A DNA stretch of 64,000 nucleotides from Lachnospiraceae bacterium (GTDB taxonomy: Bacteria > Bacillota > Clostridia > Lachnospirales > Lachnospiraceae): the NCBI GenBank assembly GCA_017434885.1, contig JAFSGE010000035.1:1-64000 (forward strand), given 5' to 3'. A program made the position numbers and the translations under genes. Below are positions 16,800 through 26,969 of the stretch, one piece after another. Position 1 is the stretch's first letter; every line of letters begins with the position of its first letter. The notes under the pieces are model-generated. The model was not told the origin of the DNA. It worked only from the letters and a program-made list of their open reading frames with translations, and made no database searches.

Positions 16800-19700
16800 T
16801 TATTCTACATGGAATCTTACTCTCTCTGCATCGGAAAGCCGCTCATCACCGAACAGGGAAATGGCTTCTTCCTGTAACATTTCTAATGTCATATAGGGGA
16901 ATTGATAAACTGTCTTGTAAGAGCTGCTGTAAATCTTACCGCTCTCCGGTAAATACGCCTTACCACCTTCTACCTGCGCAATTCTCTCATAATCCTCCGC
17001 ATTTACAAGTACCATGTCTGCTGTTGTAATCAAACTTAAGGTTCCGGTCTCATCATCTGCAATTACTTTTTCTATATGATAATACTGCCCTGTGGCAATA
17101 TAACAAAATGCCTGCTCTTCCAAATCATAAACACGCAGATAGTAATCGTCTCCCTGCATCATGATTTGTTTTCCGTCATCACTGAATCTCACAAATCTGT
17201 GATTCATCCCCGTAAAAGGAATTTCTGCCACAGTCTGCATTTCCTGTAAATCCAATACGCGGAGCATACCGTCACTGCAACTGACTGCAAGCAGTCTTCC
17301 GCCCGCTCCGTCTGCAAAGGCATTTTGCACATCCAGTCCCCGCAAAATCTGATATTCTTCCGATGTTACAGGCGTCATTTTTCCGCTTTCTGTATCAAGA
17401 ATACAAAGTCCGTCCTCCTGCGTATTACAATAAGCTTTCTTGCCGTCATCAGAAAGCACTGCCCCGTATAGGTACTGCTCCACTTCCTTTTGAACCAGAA
17501 CTTCCCGTTTCTTCAAATCAACTACAAAATACTCGTTTCCCTTACATCCGATAAGTAGGGAGTTGTCTGCATTCACATCAAATTCGGCCGCATGGGAGCC
17601 CTCTGTCAGTTCCATAATTTCTATTTCTCCGGTTGCAACCTGATAAAAGATAAGACTTCCGTCTGTACTGATTATCATATAAGTCTCATCGTCCACAAAT
17701 CCGGATAACTCTACATATCTCTCCTCATCCAGCCACTGATTTATCTTACTGTTATCATCTGTGCGGTAAAAGCTGATATTGCCGGGTATGTCAAACGCAG
17801 CCACCTCCACGGCATAATAAGTCTCTTCGGGGGATACCTGCATATCCATAACCGTATCATCACACTCATCTACTGTCACCACTTCCGCCGCTTTAGGATA
17901 CTTCATCACTGTCAGCGCCGGAGATTCATAGGAGCGTACCACCAGCATGCCGTTTCGGATGAAAGCCTGTTTGATAAGTTTTCCTGTTTCTATGGTTGCA
18001 GAATCATATCTGGTGCCGCTTTCCATACTTACCACTGCAACTTCCCCGTTATTCTGGGCAAGGTATCCGTAGCTTGCCTGACTTGCGGCCATGAAATCAA
18101 TAATACCGCCGTCCACTGCAACTTCCGCTACTCTCTCACCGGTTTCATTCTTCCATGTATATGCCATGTTATCCACAGAAACCATTACATCATCGTGAAC
18201 CTCTCCTGCATCATCCTGATAATATCTGCAGATAATCTTGGCAGAAACGGCATTTGTTCCCACTTTCTGATAGGTAAAGCTATCTTCCCACAATGTCTCA
18301 TAATTTTCCCAGTCTATCTTCTCAAGCACCTTGATATCTGTCAGTTCGCTACTTTCAAAGTTACCGGAAAAAGGGGAACTTGCCGTAAAAAGGTAGTTTT
18401 CTTTATCAAAATCCATATCTGCGATAAAACTGTTTGCCGTATGTACGGTTGTCACCGTCTTGGTCTCAAAATCATAAATGCTGACAAAGCCATTGGGAAC
18501 TGTTTCCTCTGTGTTTAAATGTGATACGGCAAATTTTGTGTCATCGTCACTAAATACTCTGGAGGATGTATAGGAATGTGGCAGGCTGTTCACCATTCTT
18601 CCCACTTCTGCTCCGCTTACAGCATCATAAAAGAACACAAAATCATTACTGATACAGGCAACCGTCTGCGTATTTTCATTGTACTCACAATAAATCACAT
18701 TCTCATACTCTGCCTGCCATATCTCTTCTCCGTCATAGCTTACGCTTCTGATTTGGTCCTCTTCACATATGATAATTTTCTCTTCACAAAGCAAAGCTTT
18801 TACCGGTTTGCTCAAATATCCGTTTTCATCTGCCTTTGGTCTTATCTGTGCAAGCTTTCTTCCATTTTCCAAATCCCACACATAAACACTTCCACCCCTG
18901 TCAACAGAAACCACTTTTGTTCCATCCTCATGGAAGCTGAAATCATCCACCGGCAAATCATGCGCCAAAACGCGGTCCATCTTCATCTTTGCCCCGGTAT
19001 CATACACATAAAGAGCTTCACTTAAGGCATACTGCGCTTCCGCCACATAAGGTCTGTCATTTTCCTTAGAAGGAAGTGCTTCTAAGGCTACTAGAACAGC
19101 GGCACGCCTGTCTCCGTCCTCCAGCAGGCTTAAAGAAGTGTCCGCCAGATATTTTGACTGATTTTTCTGCTTGCCTTCATAATTCTGCTGAATCAATGCA
19201 GCATTGTAAGCATTATAAGCACCAAACGCAACGGCAAATGCTGCCACAACTGCCGCCGCTGCTGCCATACGCTTAATTTTCCGCTCTCTGTGGCGCTGCT
19301 TCAAATCATCATAGCTGCATCCCAAAAGAGGAGCTGCAAGACGCATAATTTCTGTCTTCATTTTGCGTCCTATTTCACCTTTGGAAGCACCGCGCACATC
19401 AGCTGCAAGCGGTTCCACCGGATTTCCCTCATCATCCGTCAAAAGCTGCGGAGGAAACGATTCATCCGGTTCTCCTTCGATAAGCACAGCAAGCACCTTC
19501 TCTCTTCCGTGCATAGTGATAAACGTATCAATTTCCTTCTGCACCCAGTAGGACTTCGGTGTTCTGGGTGAGCAAATGACAATCAGATACTCTGATTCTG
19601 AAAGCGCAGTTTCTATATTGTCACCTAAGTCACTTCCGATGGGCAGCTCCTCCTGGTCCCGGAACACCCTCTTAATACTCTTTTTTCCTGTTTTCTTTGC

Positions 19701-19805
19701 TACCGCACGCGGCACCTGAAAAGTCTCTAATGACTTGTGAACCTTTTTTGCTATGTACAGGTCTAAATCCGCATGCCGGTAACTGATAAATGCATCGTAT
19801 TTCAT
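16800..19805 (-). CDS. TIR domain - membrane helix - WD40-like propeller protein
   Basis: A 1001-residue protein. Residues 1-170 form a TIR domain starting YDAFISYRHAD, with the conserved SYWVQKEID whose Glu91 fits the NAD-cleaving glutamate of enzymatic TIRs. A basic stretch (RHRERKIKR, 171-179) precedes one membrane helix (180-199). About 800 residues follow with WD40/beta-propeller repeats such as VYVWDLENG, LRVLDLQEM and LRVYDLEEQ. By the positive-inside rule the TIR is cytoplasmic and the propeller outside, a receptor-like layout. The ATG at 19805 follows AAAGG at about eight bases. It is transcribed with the DHH phosphoesterase. A role in NAD-based signalling or defence is inference; the architecture is visible directly. 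Confidence 0.88.
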   Translation of the reverse strand: MKYDAFISYRHADLDLYIAKKVHKSLETFQVPRAVAKKTGKKSIKRVFRDQEELPIGSDLGDNIETALSESEYLIVICSPRTPKSYWVQKEIDTFITMHGREKVLAVLIEGEPDESFPPQLLTDDEGNPVEPLAADVRGASKGEIGRKMKTEIMRLAAPLLGCSYDDLKQRHRERKIKRMAAAAAVVAAFAVAFGAYNAYNAALIQQNYEGKQKNQSKYLADTSLSLLEDGDRRAAVLVALEALPSKENDRPYVAEAQYALSEALYVYDTGAKMKMDRVLAHDLPVDDFSFHEDGTKVVSVDRGGSVYVWDLENGRKLAQIRPKADENGYLSKPVKALLCEEKIIICEEDQIRSVSYDGEEIWQAEYENVIYCEYNENTQTVACISNDFVFFYDAVSGAEVGRMVNSLPHSYTSSRVFSDDDTKFAVSHLNTEETVPNGFVSIYDFETKTVTTVHTANSFIADMDFDKENYLFTASSPFSGNFESSELTDIKVLEKIDWENYETLWEDSFTYQKVGTNAVSAKIICRYYQDDAGEVHDDVMVSVDNMAYTWKNETGERVAEVAVDGGIIDFMAASQASYGYLAQNNGEVAVVSMESGTRYDSATIETGKLIKQAFIRNGMLVVRSYESPALTVMKYPKAAEVVTVDECDDTVMDMQVSPEETYYAVEVAAFDIPGNISFYRTDDNSKINQWLDEERYVELSGFVDDETYMIISTDGSLIFYQVATGEIEIMELTEGSHAAEFDVNADNSLLIGCKGNEYFVVDLKKREVLVQKEVEQYLYGAVLSDDGKKAYCNTQEDGLCILDTESGKMTPVTSEEYQILRGLDVQNAFADGAGGRLLAVSCSDGMLRVLDLQEMQTVAEIPFTGMNHRFVRFSDDGKQIMMQGDDYYLRVYDLEEQAFCYIATGQYYHIEKVIADDETGTLSLITTADMVLVNAEDYERIAQVEGGKAYLPESGKIYSSSYKTVYQFPYMTLEMLQEEAISLFGDERLSDAERVRFHVE

Positions 19806-19976
19806 ATGTTTAACCTTTTCATTTTTATTTTTGTGCTATCTGTTTATTTTTCTTAATTTCTGCCACCTTTTGCAAGTTTTATAACCGTGAATCTATAATA
19901 CCACAGATATCTCAAAGTCGCTACGTTAAAGATGATTTCTCATCCCTGTAAGCCAAACTTAAATCTGATAAAAAAG

Positions 19977-20005
19977 TTGCGCAATTATCATCCCTGTGCT
20001 ATTAT
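19977..20005 (+). promoter_or_regulatory. SigA-type promoter of the Rpn-like gene
   Basis: TTGCGC (19977-19982), 17-base spacer, TATTAT (20000-20005). It predicts a leader of about 128 bases that includes the hairpin at 20101-20127. Confidence 0.6.
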
Positions 20006-20100
20006 CATATCAAAGCATACATGTTTCTGTTTATTCTGAAATCTTTTAGTTTATCTAAAATTCATGAAAATCTATGCTTTGAATTCCAAATTAATGTAAA

Positions 20101-20127
20101 GCAGGAGATTTTCATAAGCGCTCCTGC
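20101..20127 (+). promoter_or_regulatory. Leader hairpin just before the Rpn ribosome site
   Basis: Perfect seven-base arms GCAGGAG (20101-20107) and CTCCTGC (20121-20127). The left arm carries its own GGAG, and the true AAAGGAGG site follows directly, so folding could affect translation. Confidence 0.4.
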
Positions 20128-20139
20128 AAAGGAGGGTAA

Positions 20140-21084
20140 ATGAATAAAAGAAATCAATTTACTCCTGTAAACCGGGAGTACAAGGACACTATGTTCCGCA
20201 TGATTTTCCGGGACAAAAAAGAACTGCTGAGTCTGTACAATGCCGTAAATCATTCTCACTATACCGATGCTGAAATGTTACAAGTCGTTACTTTAGAGAA
20301 TGCTATTTACATGAACATGAAAAACGACCTTGCATTTTTAGTGGACTGCCATTTGTATCTTTATGAACATCAGTCCACTTACAATCCCAACATTCCGCTT
20401 CGGAATCTGTTCTATGTAGCAAAGGAATACGAAAAGTTGGTAACCAATGACACGCTCTATTCATCCAGACTCATCAAAATACCTGCTCCCCACTTTATTG
20501 TATTCTACAACGGAGTACGTACACAGCCGGAAATGAGGGAAATCAAACTGTCGGATGCCTATTATTCCGCAGAAGACGCCCCGGCACTCGAACTCAAAGT
20601 AACTATGTTAAATATTAATTCCGGCAACAATGCAGAGCTTCTTGAGCAATGCGAAACCTTAAGACAGTACATGCTCTATGTGGAACGGGTACGCAAGTAT
20701 GCAAAAGAGCCGGGTTTCAATCTGCAAAAAGCGGTGGAACAGGCAGTAAACGAATGCATTGAAGAAGGCATCTTATCAGATTTTTTAAAGAGAAACAAAG
20801 CGGAGGCAATCAACATGAGTATTTTTGAATACAATGAAGCAGAAGAAAAAGAAAAAATACGCAAAGCTGAATACAGTGTCGGTTGGGACGACGGATGGGA
20901 TGACGGACAATTGTTTACAATAATTAATTTGGCACACAAAAAATATCTCAAAGGCTGTACTATCTGCGAAACAGCCGATATGCTTGAGACAGAACCGGAA
21001 TTAATCAAAAAAATATATGAAACAATTGAAACAACTGAAACAGACGATTTGCAGGAAATTTTCCAAAAATTTACTGCTTCATAA
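20140..21084 (+). CDS. Rpn-family PD-(D/E)XK nuclease/transposase-like protein
   Basis: A 314-residue protein of the Rpn (recombination-promoting nuclease, formerly YhgA transposase-like) group. The nuclease core is recognisable in NREYKDTMFRMIF near the N-terminus and FLVDCHLYLYEHQS (about residues 65-78), where Asp and the E-x-Q pair match the PD-(D/E)XK active site. The C-terminal part (about 200-314) is acidic and helical, with a DDGWDDG repeat. The ATG at 20140 follows AAAGGAGG. It stands alone with its own promoter and terminator. Such genes are often multicopy in Clostridia and are thought to act in DNA recombination; no inverted repeats of a transposon flank it. Confidence 0.75.
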   Translation: MNKRNQFTPVNREYKDTMFRMIFRDKKELLSLYNAVNHSHYTDAEMLQVVTLENAIYMNMKNDLAFLVDCHLYLYEHQSTYNPNIPLRNLFYVAKEYEKLVTNDTLYSSRLIKIPAPHFIVFYNGVRTQPEMREIKLSDAYYSAEDAPALELKVTMLNINSGNNAELLEQCETLRQYMLYVERVRKYAKEPGFNLQKAVEQAVNECIEEGILSDFLKRNKAEAINMSIFEYNEAEEKEKIRKAEYSVGWDDGWDDGQLFTIINLAHKKYLKGCTICETADMLETEPELIKKIYETIETTETDDLQEIFQKFTAS

Positions 21085-21105
21085 CAACTTTCCATAAACC
21101 TAAAA

Positions 21106-21146
21106 AGCAGAACCTTATAGGCTTTAAAAGCCTGATAGGTTCTGCT
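21106..21146. terminator. Bidirectional terminator
   Basis: Arms AGCAGAACCTTATAGGCTTT and AAAAGCCTGATAGGTTCTGC pair around the centre, with six T on the plus side and A-rich sequence on the other, between the convergent Rpn and polC genes. Confidence 0.8.
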
Positions 21147-21151
21147 CTTTT

Positions 21152-24100
21152 TTATACAAAATCAAACAAACTAATCTGATTGGATTCCGGCAGATTTCCT
21201 AAAATTCCCAACCCGTCCATCAAATCAACTACCGTCTTGGATACTTTAGTTCTCGCCCTGAAATCATCTTTGGAAAGGAAAGGACCGTCCTTGGCTGCTT
21301 CTACAATAGCATCTGCCGCCTTCTCTCCCAATCCGTCAATGCTGTTAAAGGAAGGCATCAGCTTACCGTCCACAATCTGAAAATTACGGGAATGTGCCGT
21401 AAACAGGTCAATAGGCGTGAACTCAAAGCCTCTGGCGTACATTTCCTGCACACTCTTCATATCCTTGTAGGAATCCTGCTCCTTCTTGGAAAGTGTGTCC
21501 ATTCGCCGCTTATAGTCTGCCATCACATTTTCCAAATGTTGCTGCCCGCGGCACATGATTTCATAAGAAAATGCAGAGGCACGGATAGAAAAGTACGCCG
21601 CATAATATGCAAGCGGATAATTGATTTTACAGTAAGCAATTCTCCACGCCATCATTACATAAGCCGCCGCATGTGCCTTAGGGAACATGTATTTAATCTT
21701 CTTGCAGGACCCAATATACCAGTCTGGTACGTCCTTTTCCTTCATGGCTTCTTCCCACTCCGGCTTTAGCCCTTTTCCCTTACGCACACTCTCCATGATG
21801 GTAAAAGACAACGCACTGTCCACTCCCTTATTAATCAGATAAATCATAATATCGTCACGACAACAAATACATTCGGAAATAGTTGCCGTTCCCTCTGCAA
21901 TTAAAGTCTGCGCATTACCAAGCCATACATCCGTACCATGACCAAGTCCTGAAATACGAATTAAATCAGAAAGACTCTGTGGTTTGGTATCAAGCAGCAT
22001 CTGAATAACAAAGTCCGTACCGAATTCCGGCACGCCAAGAGAACCTACCGGACAACCGCTAATCTGGTCGGGGGTAATTCCCAGTGCGGAGGTATTCTGG
22101 AACAGGGACATGACCTGCTTATCGTCTAGCGGAATGGTGGTGGGGTCAATGCCCGTCAAATCCTGCAACATACGAATCATGGTCGGATCGTCGTGTCCGA
22201 GAATATCAAGCTTCAATAAGTTATGGTCAATGGAGTGATAGTCAAAATGAGTAGTGACAATATCCGTTGTCATATCATTGGCAGGGTGCTGTACCGGTGT
22301 AAAAGAGTTAATATCCTCTCCCACGGGAAGCACGATAATACCTCCGGGATGCTGTCCCGTACTTCTGCGGATGCCGGTACATCCAAGAACAATACGGTTA
22401 ATCTCACAGGTACGTTTTCTCCTGCCTCTCTCCTCATAATAATTCTTCACATAACCAAAAGCCGTCTTATCTGCCAAAGTACCGATAGTTCCTGCACGGT
22501 AAGTCTGCCCTGCACCGAAAATTACTTCCGTATATTTATGGGCCTTACTCTGATACTCACCGGAAAAGTTAAGGTCGATATCCGGCTCTTTATCTCCTTT
22601 AAAACCAAGGAAAGTTTCAAAAGGAATGTCAAATCCGTCTTTTACAAGCGGTTTGCCGCAAACGGGACAATTCTTATCCGGAAGGTCACAGCCTGCATTA
22701 CCGGCGGATGCTTTTACCTCCGGAGAATCAAAATCATAGTAACGACAATTAGGACATCTGTAATGAGCGCTCAACGAGTTTACCTCTGTAATTCCCGCCA
22801 TAAACGCCACCAGAGAAGAACCTACGGAGCCACGTGAGCCCACCAGGTATCCGTCCTCTACTGACTTCCATACCAGCTTTTGAGCAATGATATACATTAC
22901 CGCAAATCCGTTGTTGATAATAGAATCCAGTTCTTTTTTCAATCTATCCTCTACAATTTGGGGAAGCTCATCACCGTAAAGTTCATGTGCCTTATTATAG
23001 CAAATGTCCTTTAATGTCTTGTCACTGTCAGGAATCACCGGCGGACATTTATCCGGACGCACCGGTGACATCACATCAATTCTGTCTGCAATTTTGTTGG
23101 TATTGGTAATGACCACCTCTTCTGCCTTGTCACTGCCAAGATATTCAAATTCTTTAAGCATCTCTTCTGTGGTACGAAGATATAGCGGTGCCTGGTCATC
23201 TGCATCCGTAAATCCTTTACCAGCCATAATAATCCGGCGGTATACTTCGTCCTCCGGGTCTAAGAAATGAACGTCACAGGTAGCCACCACAGGCTTATTA
23301 AACTCTTCACCGAGTGATACAATTCTGCGATTAAAGTTTTTGATATCCTCCATATCATTTACCGCAGTCACCTTTTCCGACTCTATCATAAACTGATTGT
23401 TTCCCAAAGGCTGTATTTCCAGATAGTCATAAAAATTCACAATTCTCGCAATTTCTGAATCCGGCTTACCGTCAAGCATTGCCCGGTAAAGCTCACCTGC
23501 CTCGCAGGCGCTTCCCACAATCAAGCCTTCTCTGTGTCTCAGCAACAGGCTCTTGGGCACTCTGGGCCGTTTACTGTAATAGGTCACATGGGATTCGGAT
23601 ACCAAGGTATATAAATTTTCCCTGCCGATATTGTTCTGTGCCAAAATGATGGCATGATAAGTAGGCAAACGCTTGATAATGTCTGGACTGGACGCCCCCT
23701 TCTCGTTCACCTTTGCAAGAGTCTCTACTCCTGCCTCTCTCAGCATAGGAATAAATTTTACAAATATTTCTGCGGTTGCCTCAGCATCATCCACTGCACG
23801 ATGATGGTTCTCCAAGGAAATTCCCAAAGTCTTAGCTACCGCATCTAAGGTATGCTTTGCCTGATTGGGCAACAGGATTCTTGCAATTCCTACAGTATCT
23901 ACATAGGTAAACTCCCTGCGGATTCCCTGACGAAGCGCATTTTCCTTAATAAAACTCATGTCAAAGTTTGCGTTATGCGCCACCAGCACCGCATCACCGC
24001 AAAATTCCAAAAACTGCGGTAAAATTTCCTCTATCTCCGGAGAATCCATTACCATGGAATCATTGATTCCCGTCAGCTTCTCAATTTCAAACGGAATGGG

Positions 24101-25834
24101 TGTCTTGGGATTCACAAAGGTAGAAAAACGGTCAACAATCTCTCCTCCTGATACCTTCACCGCACCGATTTCGATAATACGGTTATTTACAGGTGAAAAT
24201 CCTGTTGTTTCGATATCGAATACAACAAAATCGGAGGCAAAATCCTGCCCCTTATCTCCTGTTACGATTTCCTGCAAATCATCTACCAAATACGCTTCCA
24301 TTCCGTAAATGATTTTGAAGAAATCCTGCTTATCCGGGTTTGCGTCCCCGGCTTCTTTCCGTTTATTTTTTTCCTCTTTCCACAAATCCTCCCACACATG
24401 ATTCGCATCCGGGAAGGACTGTACTACGCCGTGGTCTGTTATTGCAATAGCAGGATGTCCCCATTTATAGGCACGCTTTACAATGTCTTTGGCTTCGGAA
24501 ACGCCGTCCATATCACTCATCTTGGTATGACAGTGAAGTTCCACACGCTTTCTGGCACTATTATCCTGTCTGGACACGGTAAAATCAGGAATCTTTTTTA
24601 CCCCTGTTAAGGAACCGATGGTAAGCTCATTGTCAAACTTATCCACCATGGTGATTCCCTTGATTTTCACAAACGCACCTTTTTTGATACCTGCTGTTAT
24701 TTCTGCAACCTGGTCATTACGTGCAAACATTTTAATAGTCATGGTATCCGTAAAGTCTGTCACATCAAACATCAAAATAGTCTTTTCATTTTTAATTTCC
24801 CTGCTGTCAAAGCTGATAATCTTACCGCGGATTACCACCTCACCGATTTCACCGATGATATCCTCTATGGGCATGGCATCCTCTTCAAAATCCCTTCCGT
24901 AAAGCACATCGGGATTGTCGGAGCGTTTCACGGAACGGTTAAATTCACCCTTCTTAAAATCACCTTTTTTGAACTTGCCTCTGAACTCGCCTTTGGACAC
25001 ACCGGTAGGTGCTGCTGCCTTGATACTCCCCTCTGCTGCCTTTAAAGCGCCGCCCTGCATATTACCCGCCTGCGCACTTCCTGCTGTCAAAGCACCACTG
25101 CTGCCCGGCGCACCTTGCAATGCTTCTCCCTGCGCAGAAGTATCTGTCGCGCCTTTCGTCATTCCTGCCGCATCCGCCATCTCGCCTGCTCCCGGCATAT
25201 TTCCCTGCATACCTTCAGGCTGTGCATCTCCAAATTCTCCGCCGGAAGATGCCCCGAAAACTCTTGCTGTAATCTCAGCCACCTGACGGGCAATTTTAAT
25301 ATCATCTTCAGCTTTATATTTTCCTGTTTTCTTTTCCTTGTACTGCATCTGAATACCTACGGAAAAGCCGCAGCGCTCATTGAGTATCTTTTCCAAGATA
25401 CGGGTAAGCTCACCTGACTTGCTTTTGGCAAGCACAGTATCCTCAACGGTTATTATCAACTCTTTTTCGGAAGGATAGGCAAAATCAGCCCCCTTAAACA
25501 AATTGTATTCCACCGGACTGTATTCACGAAGTTCCAGCAAAATACTGTCTCTGTAGATTTCCAGTAAATTCTGCACCGTGTACTGGGCAGATAAGTGAAA
25601 CCGCTCGTACAGCTTCACTCTCACACTATGTCCTGCAAAAAACTGTTTTTTGATTTCCTCTTCCACCTTAAATATAGTTTCTTTCTGAATCAGATACTCA
25701 CAGGATATGGTAACACGAATGAGGTCTCTGCTTTTTGTCGCAGAAACCTTCTCCACCGTTACCTGTTCAAACAAATCCTGATTCTTTTTATCCAACTTTA
25801 AATTGGGAAATACATCAAAAAACTGCTTTGCCAT
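21152..25834 (-). CDS. polC: DNA polymerase III, PolC-type alpha subunit
   Basis: A 1560-residue Gram-positive replicative polymerase with built-in 3'-5' exonuclease. In order: N-terminal domains (1-195), a Gly/Ala/Met-rich linker (about 195-305), an OB fold (330-415), PHP first part (430-520; VELHCHTKMSDMDG), exonuclease (537-700; FVVFDIETTGF), PHP continuation and polymerase core (PDIDLNFSGEYQ in the palm, and a zinc site YRCPNCRYYDFD with CPVCGKP). It is about 100 residues longer than many PolC proteins, accounted for by the linker. The ATG at 25834 has AGAGG upstream. It is last in the leftward cluster, 17 bases after ispG, and ends at a terminator. Confidence 0.97.
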   Translation of the reverse strand: MAKQFFDVFPNLKLDKKNQDLFEQVTVEKVSATKSRDLIRVTISCEYLIQKETIFKVEEEIKKQFFAGHSVRVKLYERFHLSAQYTVQNLLEIYRDSILLELREYSPVEYNLFKGADFAYPSEKELIITVEDTVLAKSKSGELTRILEKILNERCGFSVGIQMQYKEKKTGKYKAEDDIKIARQVAEITARVFGASSGGEFGDAQPEGMQGNMPGAGEMADAAGMTKGATDTSAQGEALQGAPGSSGALTAGSAQAGNMQGGALKAAEGSIKAAAPTGVSKGEFRGKFKKGDFKKGEFNRSVKRSDNPDVLYGRDFEEDAMPIEDIIGEIGEVVIRGKIISFDSREIKNEKTILMFDVTDFTDTMTIKMFARNDQVAEITAGIKKGAFVKIKGITMVDKFDNELTIGSLTGVKKIPDFTVSRQDNSARKRVELHCHTKMSDMDGVSEAKDIVKRAYKWGHPAIAITDHGVVQSFPDANHVWEDLWKEEKNKRKEAGDANPDKQDFFKIIYGMEAYLVDDLQEIVTGDKGQDFASDFVVFDIETTGFSPVNNRIIEIGAVKVSGGEIVDRFSTFVNPKTPIPFEIEKLTGINDSMVMDSPEIEEILPQFLEFCGDAVLVAHNANFDMSFIKENALRQGIRREFTYVDTVGIARILLPNQAKHTLDAVAKTLGISLENHHRAVDDAEATAEIFVKFIPMLREAGVETLAKVNEKGASSPDIIKRLPTYHAIILAQNNIGRENLYTLVSESHVTYYSKRPRVPKSLLLRHREGLIVGSACEAGELYRAMLDGKPDSEIARIVNFYDYLEIQPLGNNQFMIESEKVTAVNDMEDIKNFNRRIVSLGEEFNKPVVATCDVHFLDPEDEVYRRIIMAGKGFTDADDQAPLYLRTTEEMLKEFEYLGSDKAEEVVITNTNKIADRIDVMSPVRPDKCPPVIPDSDKTLKDICYNKAHELYGDELPQIVEDRLKKELDSIINNGFAVMYIIAQKLVWKSVEDGYLVGSRGSVGSSLVAFMAGITEVNSLSAHYRCPNCRYYDFDSPEVKASAGNAGCDLPDKNCPVCGKPLVKDGFDIPFETFLGFKGDKEPDIDLNFSGEYQSKAHKYTEVIFGAGQTYRAGTIGTLADKTAFGYVKNYYEERGRRKRTCEINRIVLGCTGIRRSTGQHPGGIIVLPVGEDINSFTPVQHPANDMTTDIVTTHFDYHSIDHNLLKLDILGHDDPTMIRMLQDLTGIDPTTIPLDDKQVMSLFQNTSALGITPDQISGCPVGSLGVPEFGTDFVIQMLLDTKPQSLSDLIRISGLGHGTDVWLGNAQTLIAEGTATISECICCRDDIMIYLINKGVDSALSFTIMESVRKGKGLKPEWEEAMKEKDVPDWYIGSCKKIKYMFPKAHAAAYVMMAWRIAYCKINYPLAYYAAYFSIRASAFSYEIMCRGQQHLENVMADYKRRMDTLSKKEQDSYKDMKSVQEMYARGFEFTPIDLFTAHSRNFQIVDGKLMPSFNSIDGLGEKAADAIVEAAKDGPFLSKDDFRARTKVSKTVVDLMDGLGILGNLPESNQISLFDFV

Positions 25835-25851
25835 TTTAAAACCTCTGTTCT

Positions 25852-26907
25852 TTATGCCTGCCAGTTATCCAGTTCTTCCTTTAACACTGAAAGCAGCTGG
25901 TTTTCCGGCACCTTTTTCACAATCTCACCTTTTTTAATTAACAGACCTTCTCCGATACCGCCTGCAATACCGATATCTGCTTCCTTTGCTTCCCCCGGTC
26001 CGTTTACGGCACATCCCATAACTGCTACCTTAATATCAAGGGGATACCCTGCCACCATGGTTTCCACCTGATTAGCAAGTCCGATTAAATCAATTTTGGT
26101 TCTTCCGCAGGTAGGACAGGAAACCACTTCAATACCGCCCTTACGAAGTCCCAACGTACGCAGAATTAATTTTGCAGATTTAATCTCCTCTACCGGATCT
26201 CCTGTCAGAGATACGCGGATTGTATCGCCGATTCCCTGATTCAAAATCAATCCAAGTCCGATGGAGGATTTGATATTTCCGCTGATAATTGTCCCAGACT
26301 CGGTAATTCCCACGTGAAGGGGATAATCTGTTTTGTCAGCCAAAAGTTCATGTGCCTTTACACACATCATCACATCGGAAGACTTGATGCTGATTACCAG
26401 ATTGTGATAATCAAGTTCTTCTATCATATGTACCTTGTCAAGGGCACTCTCCACAATTCCTTCCGCGGTTACACCGTGATATTTCTCTACCAGTTCCTTT
26501 TCAAGAGAGCCACTGTTTACCCCTACACGAATGGGAATGTTTCTCTCCTTCGCTACAGAAACTACGGCTTCCACCTTATCTCTTCCGCCAATATTACCGG
26601 GGTTAATCCTGATTTTGTCTGCACCGTTTTCCATGGCTGCAATTGCCATTTTGTAATCAAAATGGATATCTGCCACCACCGGAATGGAAATCTGCTTTTT
26701 TATTTCCGAAAGTGCTTTTGCAGCCTCTAAAGTAGGTACTGTACAGCGGATAATTTCACATCCTGCTTCCTCTAATTTATGAATCTGGGCAACAGTAGCT
26801 GCCACATCTTCTGTTCTTGTATTTGTCATGGACTGAATCAAAATCGGGTTGCCGCCGCCGATTTTTTTATCACCGATTGTAATAACTCTGGTCTGCTGTC
26901 TTGTCAT
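25852..26907 (-). CDS. ispG: 4-hydroxy-3-methylbut-2-enyl-diphosphate synthase (GcpE)
   Basis: A 351-residue iron-sulfur enzyme that makes HMBPP from MEcPP in the methylerythritol phosphate pathway. The [4Fe-4S] cysteines appear in [10 protein letters not shown] and [12 protein letters not shown]. It starts [13 protein letters not shown] at the ATG 26907 with GGAGG upstream. It has its own promoter (26970-26998) overlapping the end of the kinase gene and is followed closely by polC. Together with dxr in the same cluster it shows that isoprenoids are made by this route. Confidence 0.96.
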   Translation of the reverse strand: MTRQQTRVITIGDKKIGGGNPILIQSMTNTRTEDVAATVAQIHKLEEAGCEIIRCTVPTLEAAKALSEIKKQISIPVVADIHFDYKMAIAAMENGADKIRINPGNIGGRDKVEAVVSVAKERNIPIRVGVNSGSLEKELVEKYHGVTAEGIVESALDKVHMIEELDYHNLVISIKSSDVMMCVKAHELLADKTDYPLHVGITESGTIISGNIKSSIGLGLILNQGIGDTIRVSLTGDPVEEIKSAKLILRTLGLRKGGIEVVSCPTCGRTKIDLIGLANQVETMVAGYPLDIKVAVMGCAVNGPGEAKEADIGIAGGIGEGLLIKKGEIVKKVPENQLLSVLKEELDNWQA

Positions 26908-26969
26908 GATTTACCTCCTGTCATGAATTCCTTTTGTACGGTAAGACATTCTTTTATGCCACCTCATTC

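Larger units (their letters stand above)
19806..20139. other. Divergent intergenic region between the TIR and Rpn genes
   Basis: A 334-base gap without a gene. It holds a plus-strand promoter (19977-20005), TATAAA and TATTAT boxes on the minus strand around 19880-19900 without good -35 partners, a ten-base direct repeat TCATCCCTGT (19940-19949 and 19988-19997) and a hairpin (20101-20127) just before the Rpn ribosome site. Confidence 0.5.

Noticed and set aside
20101-21146. The Rpn-like gene with its hairpins as an insertion sequence.
   Set aside because: The flanking hairpins differ from each other and there are no terminal inverted repeats or target duplications.
24915-25286. Plus-strand open frame rich in Ala/Pro opposite polC.
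   Set aside because: It mirrors the GC-rich PolC linker; polC is certain in this region.
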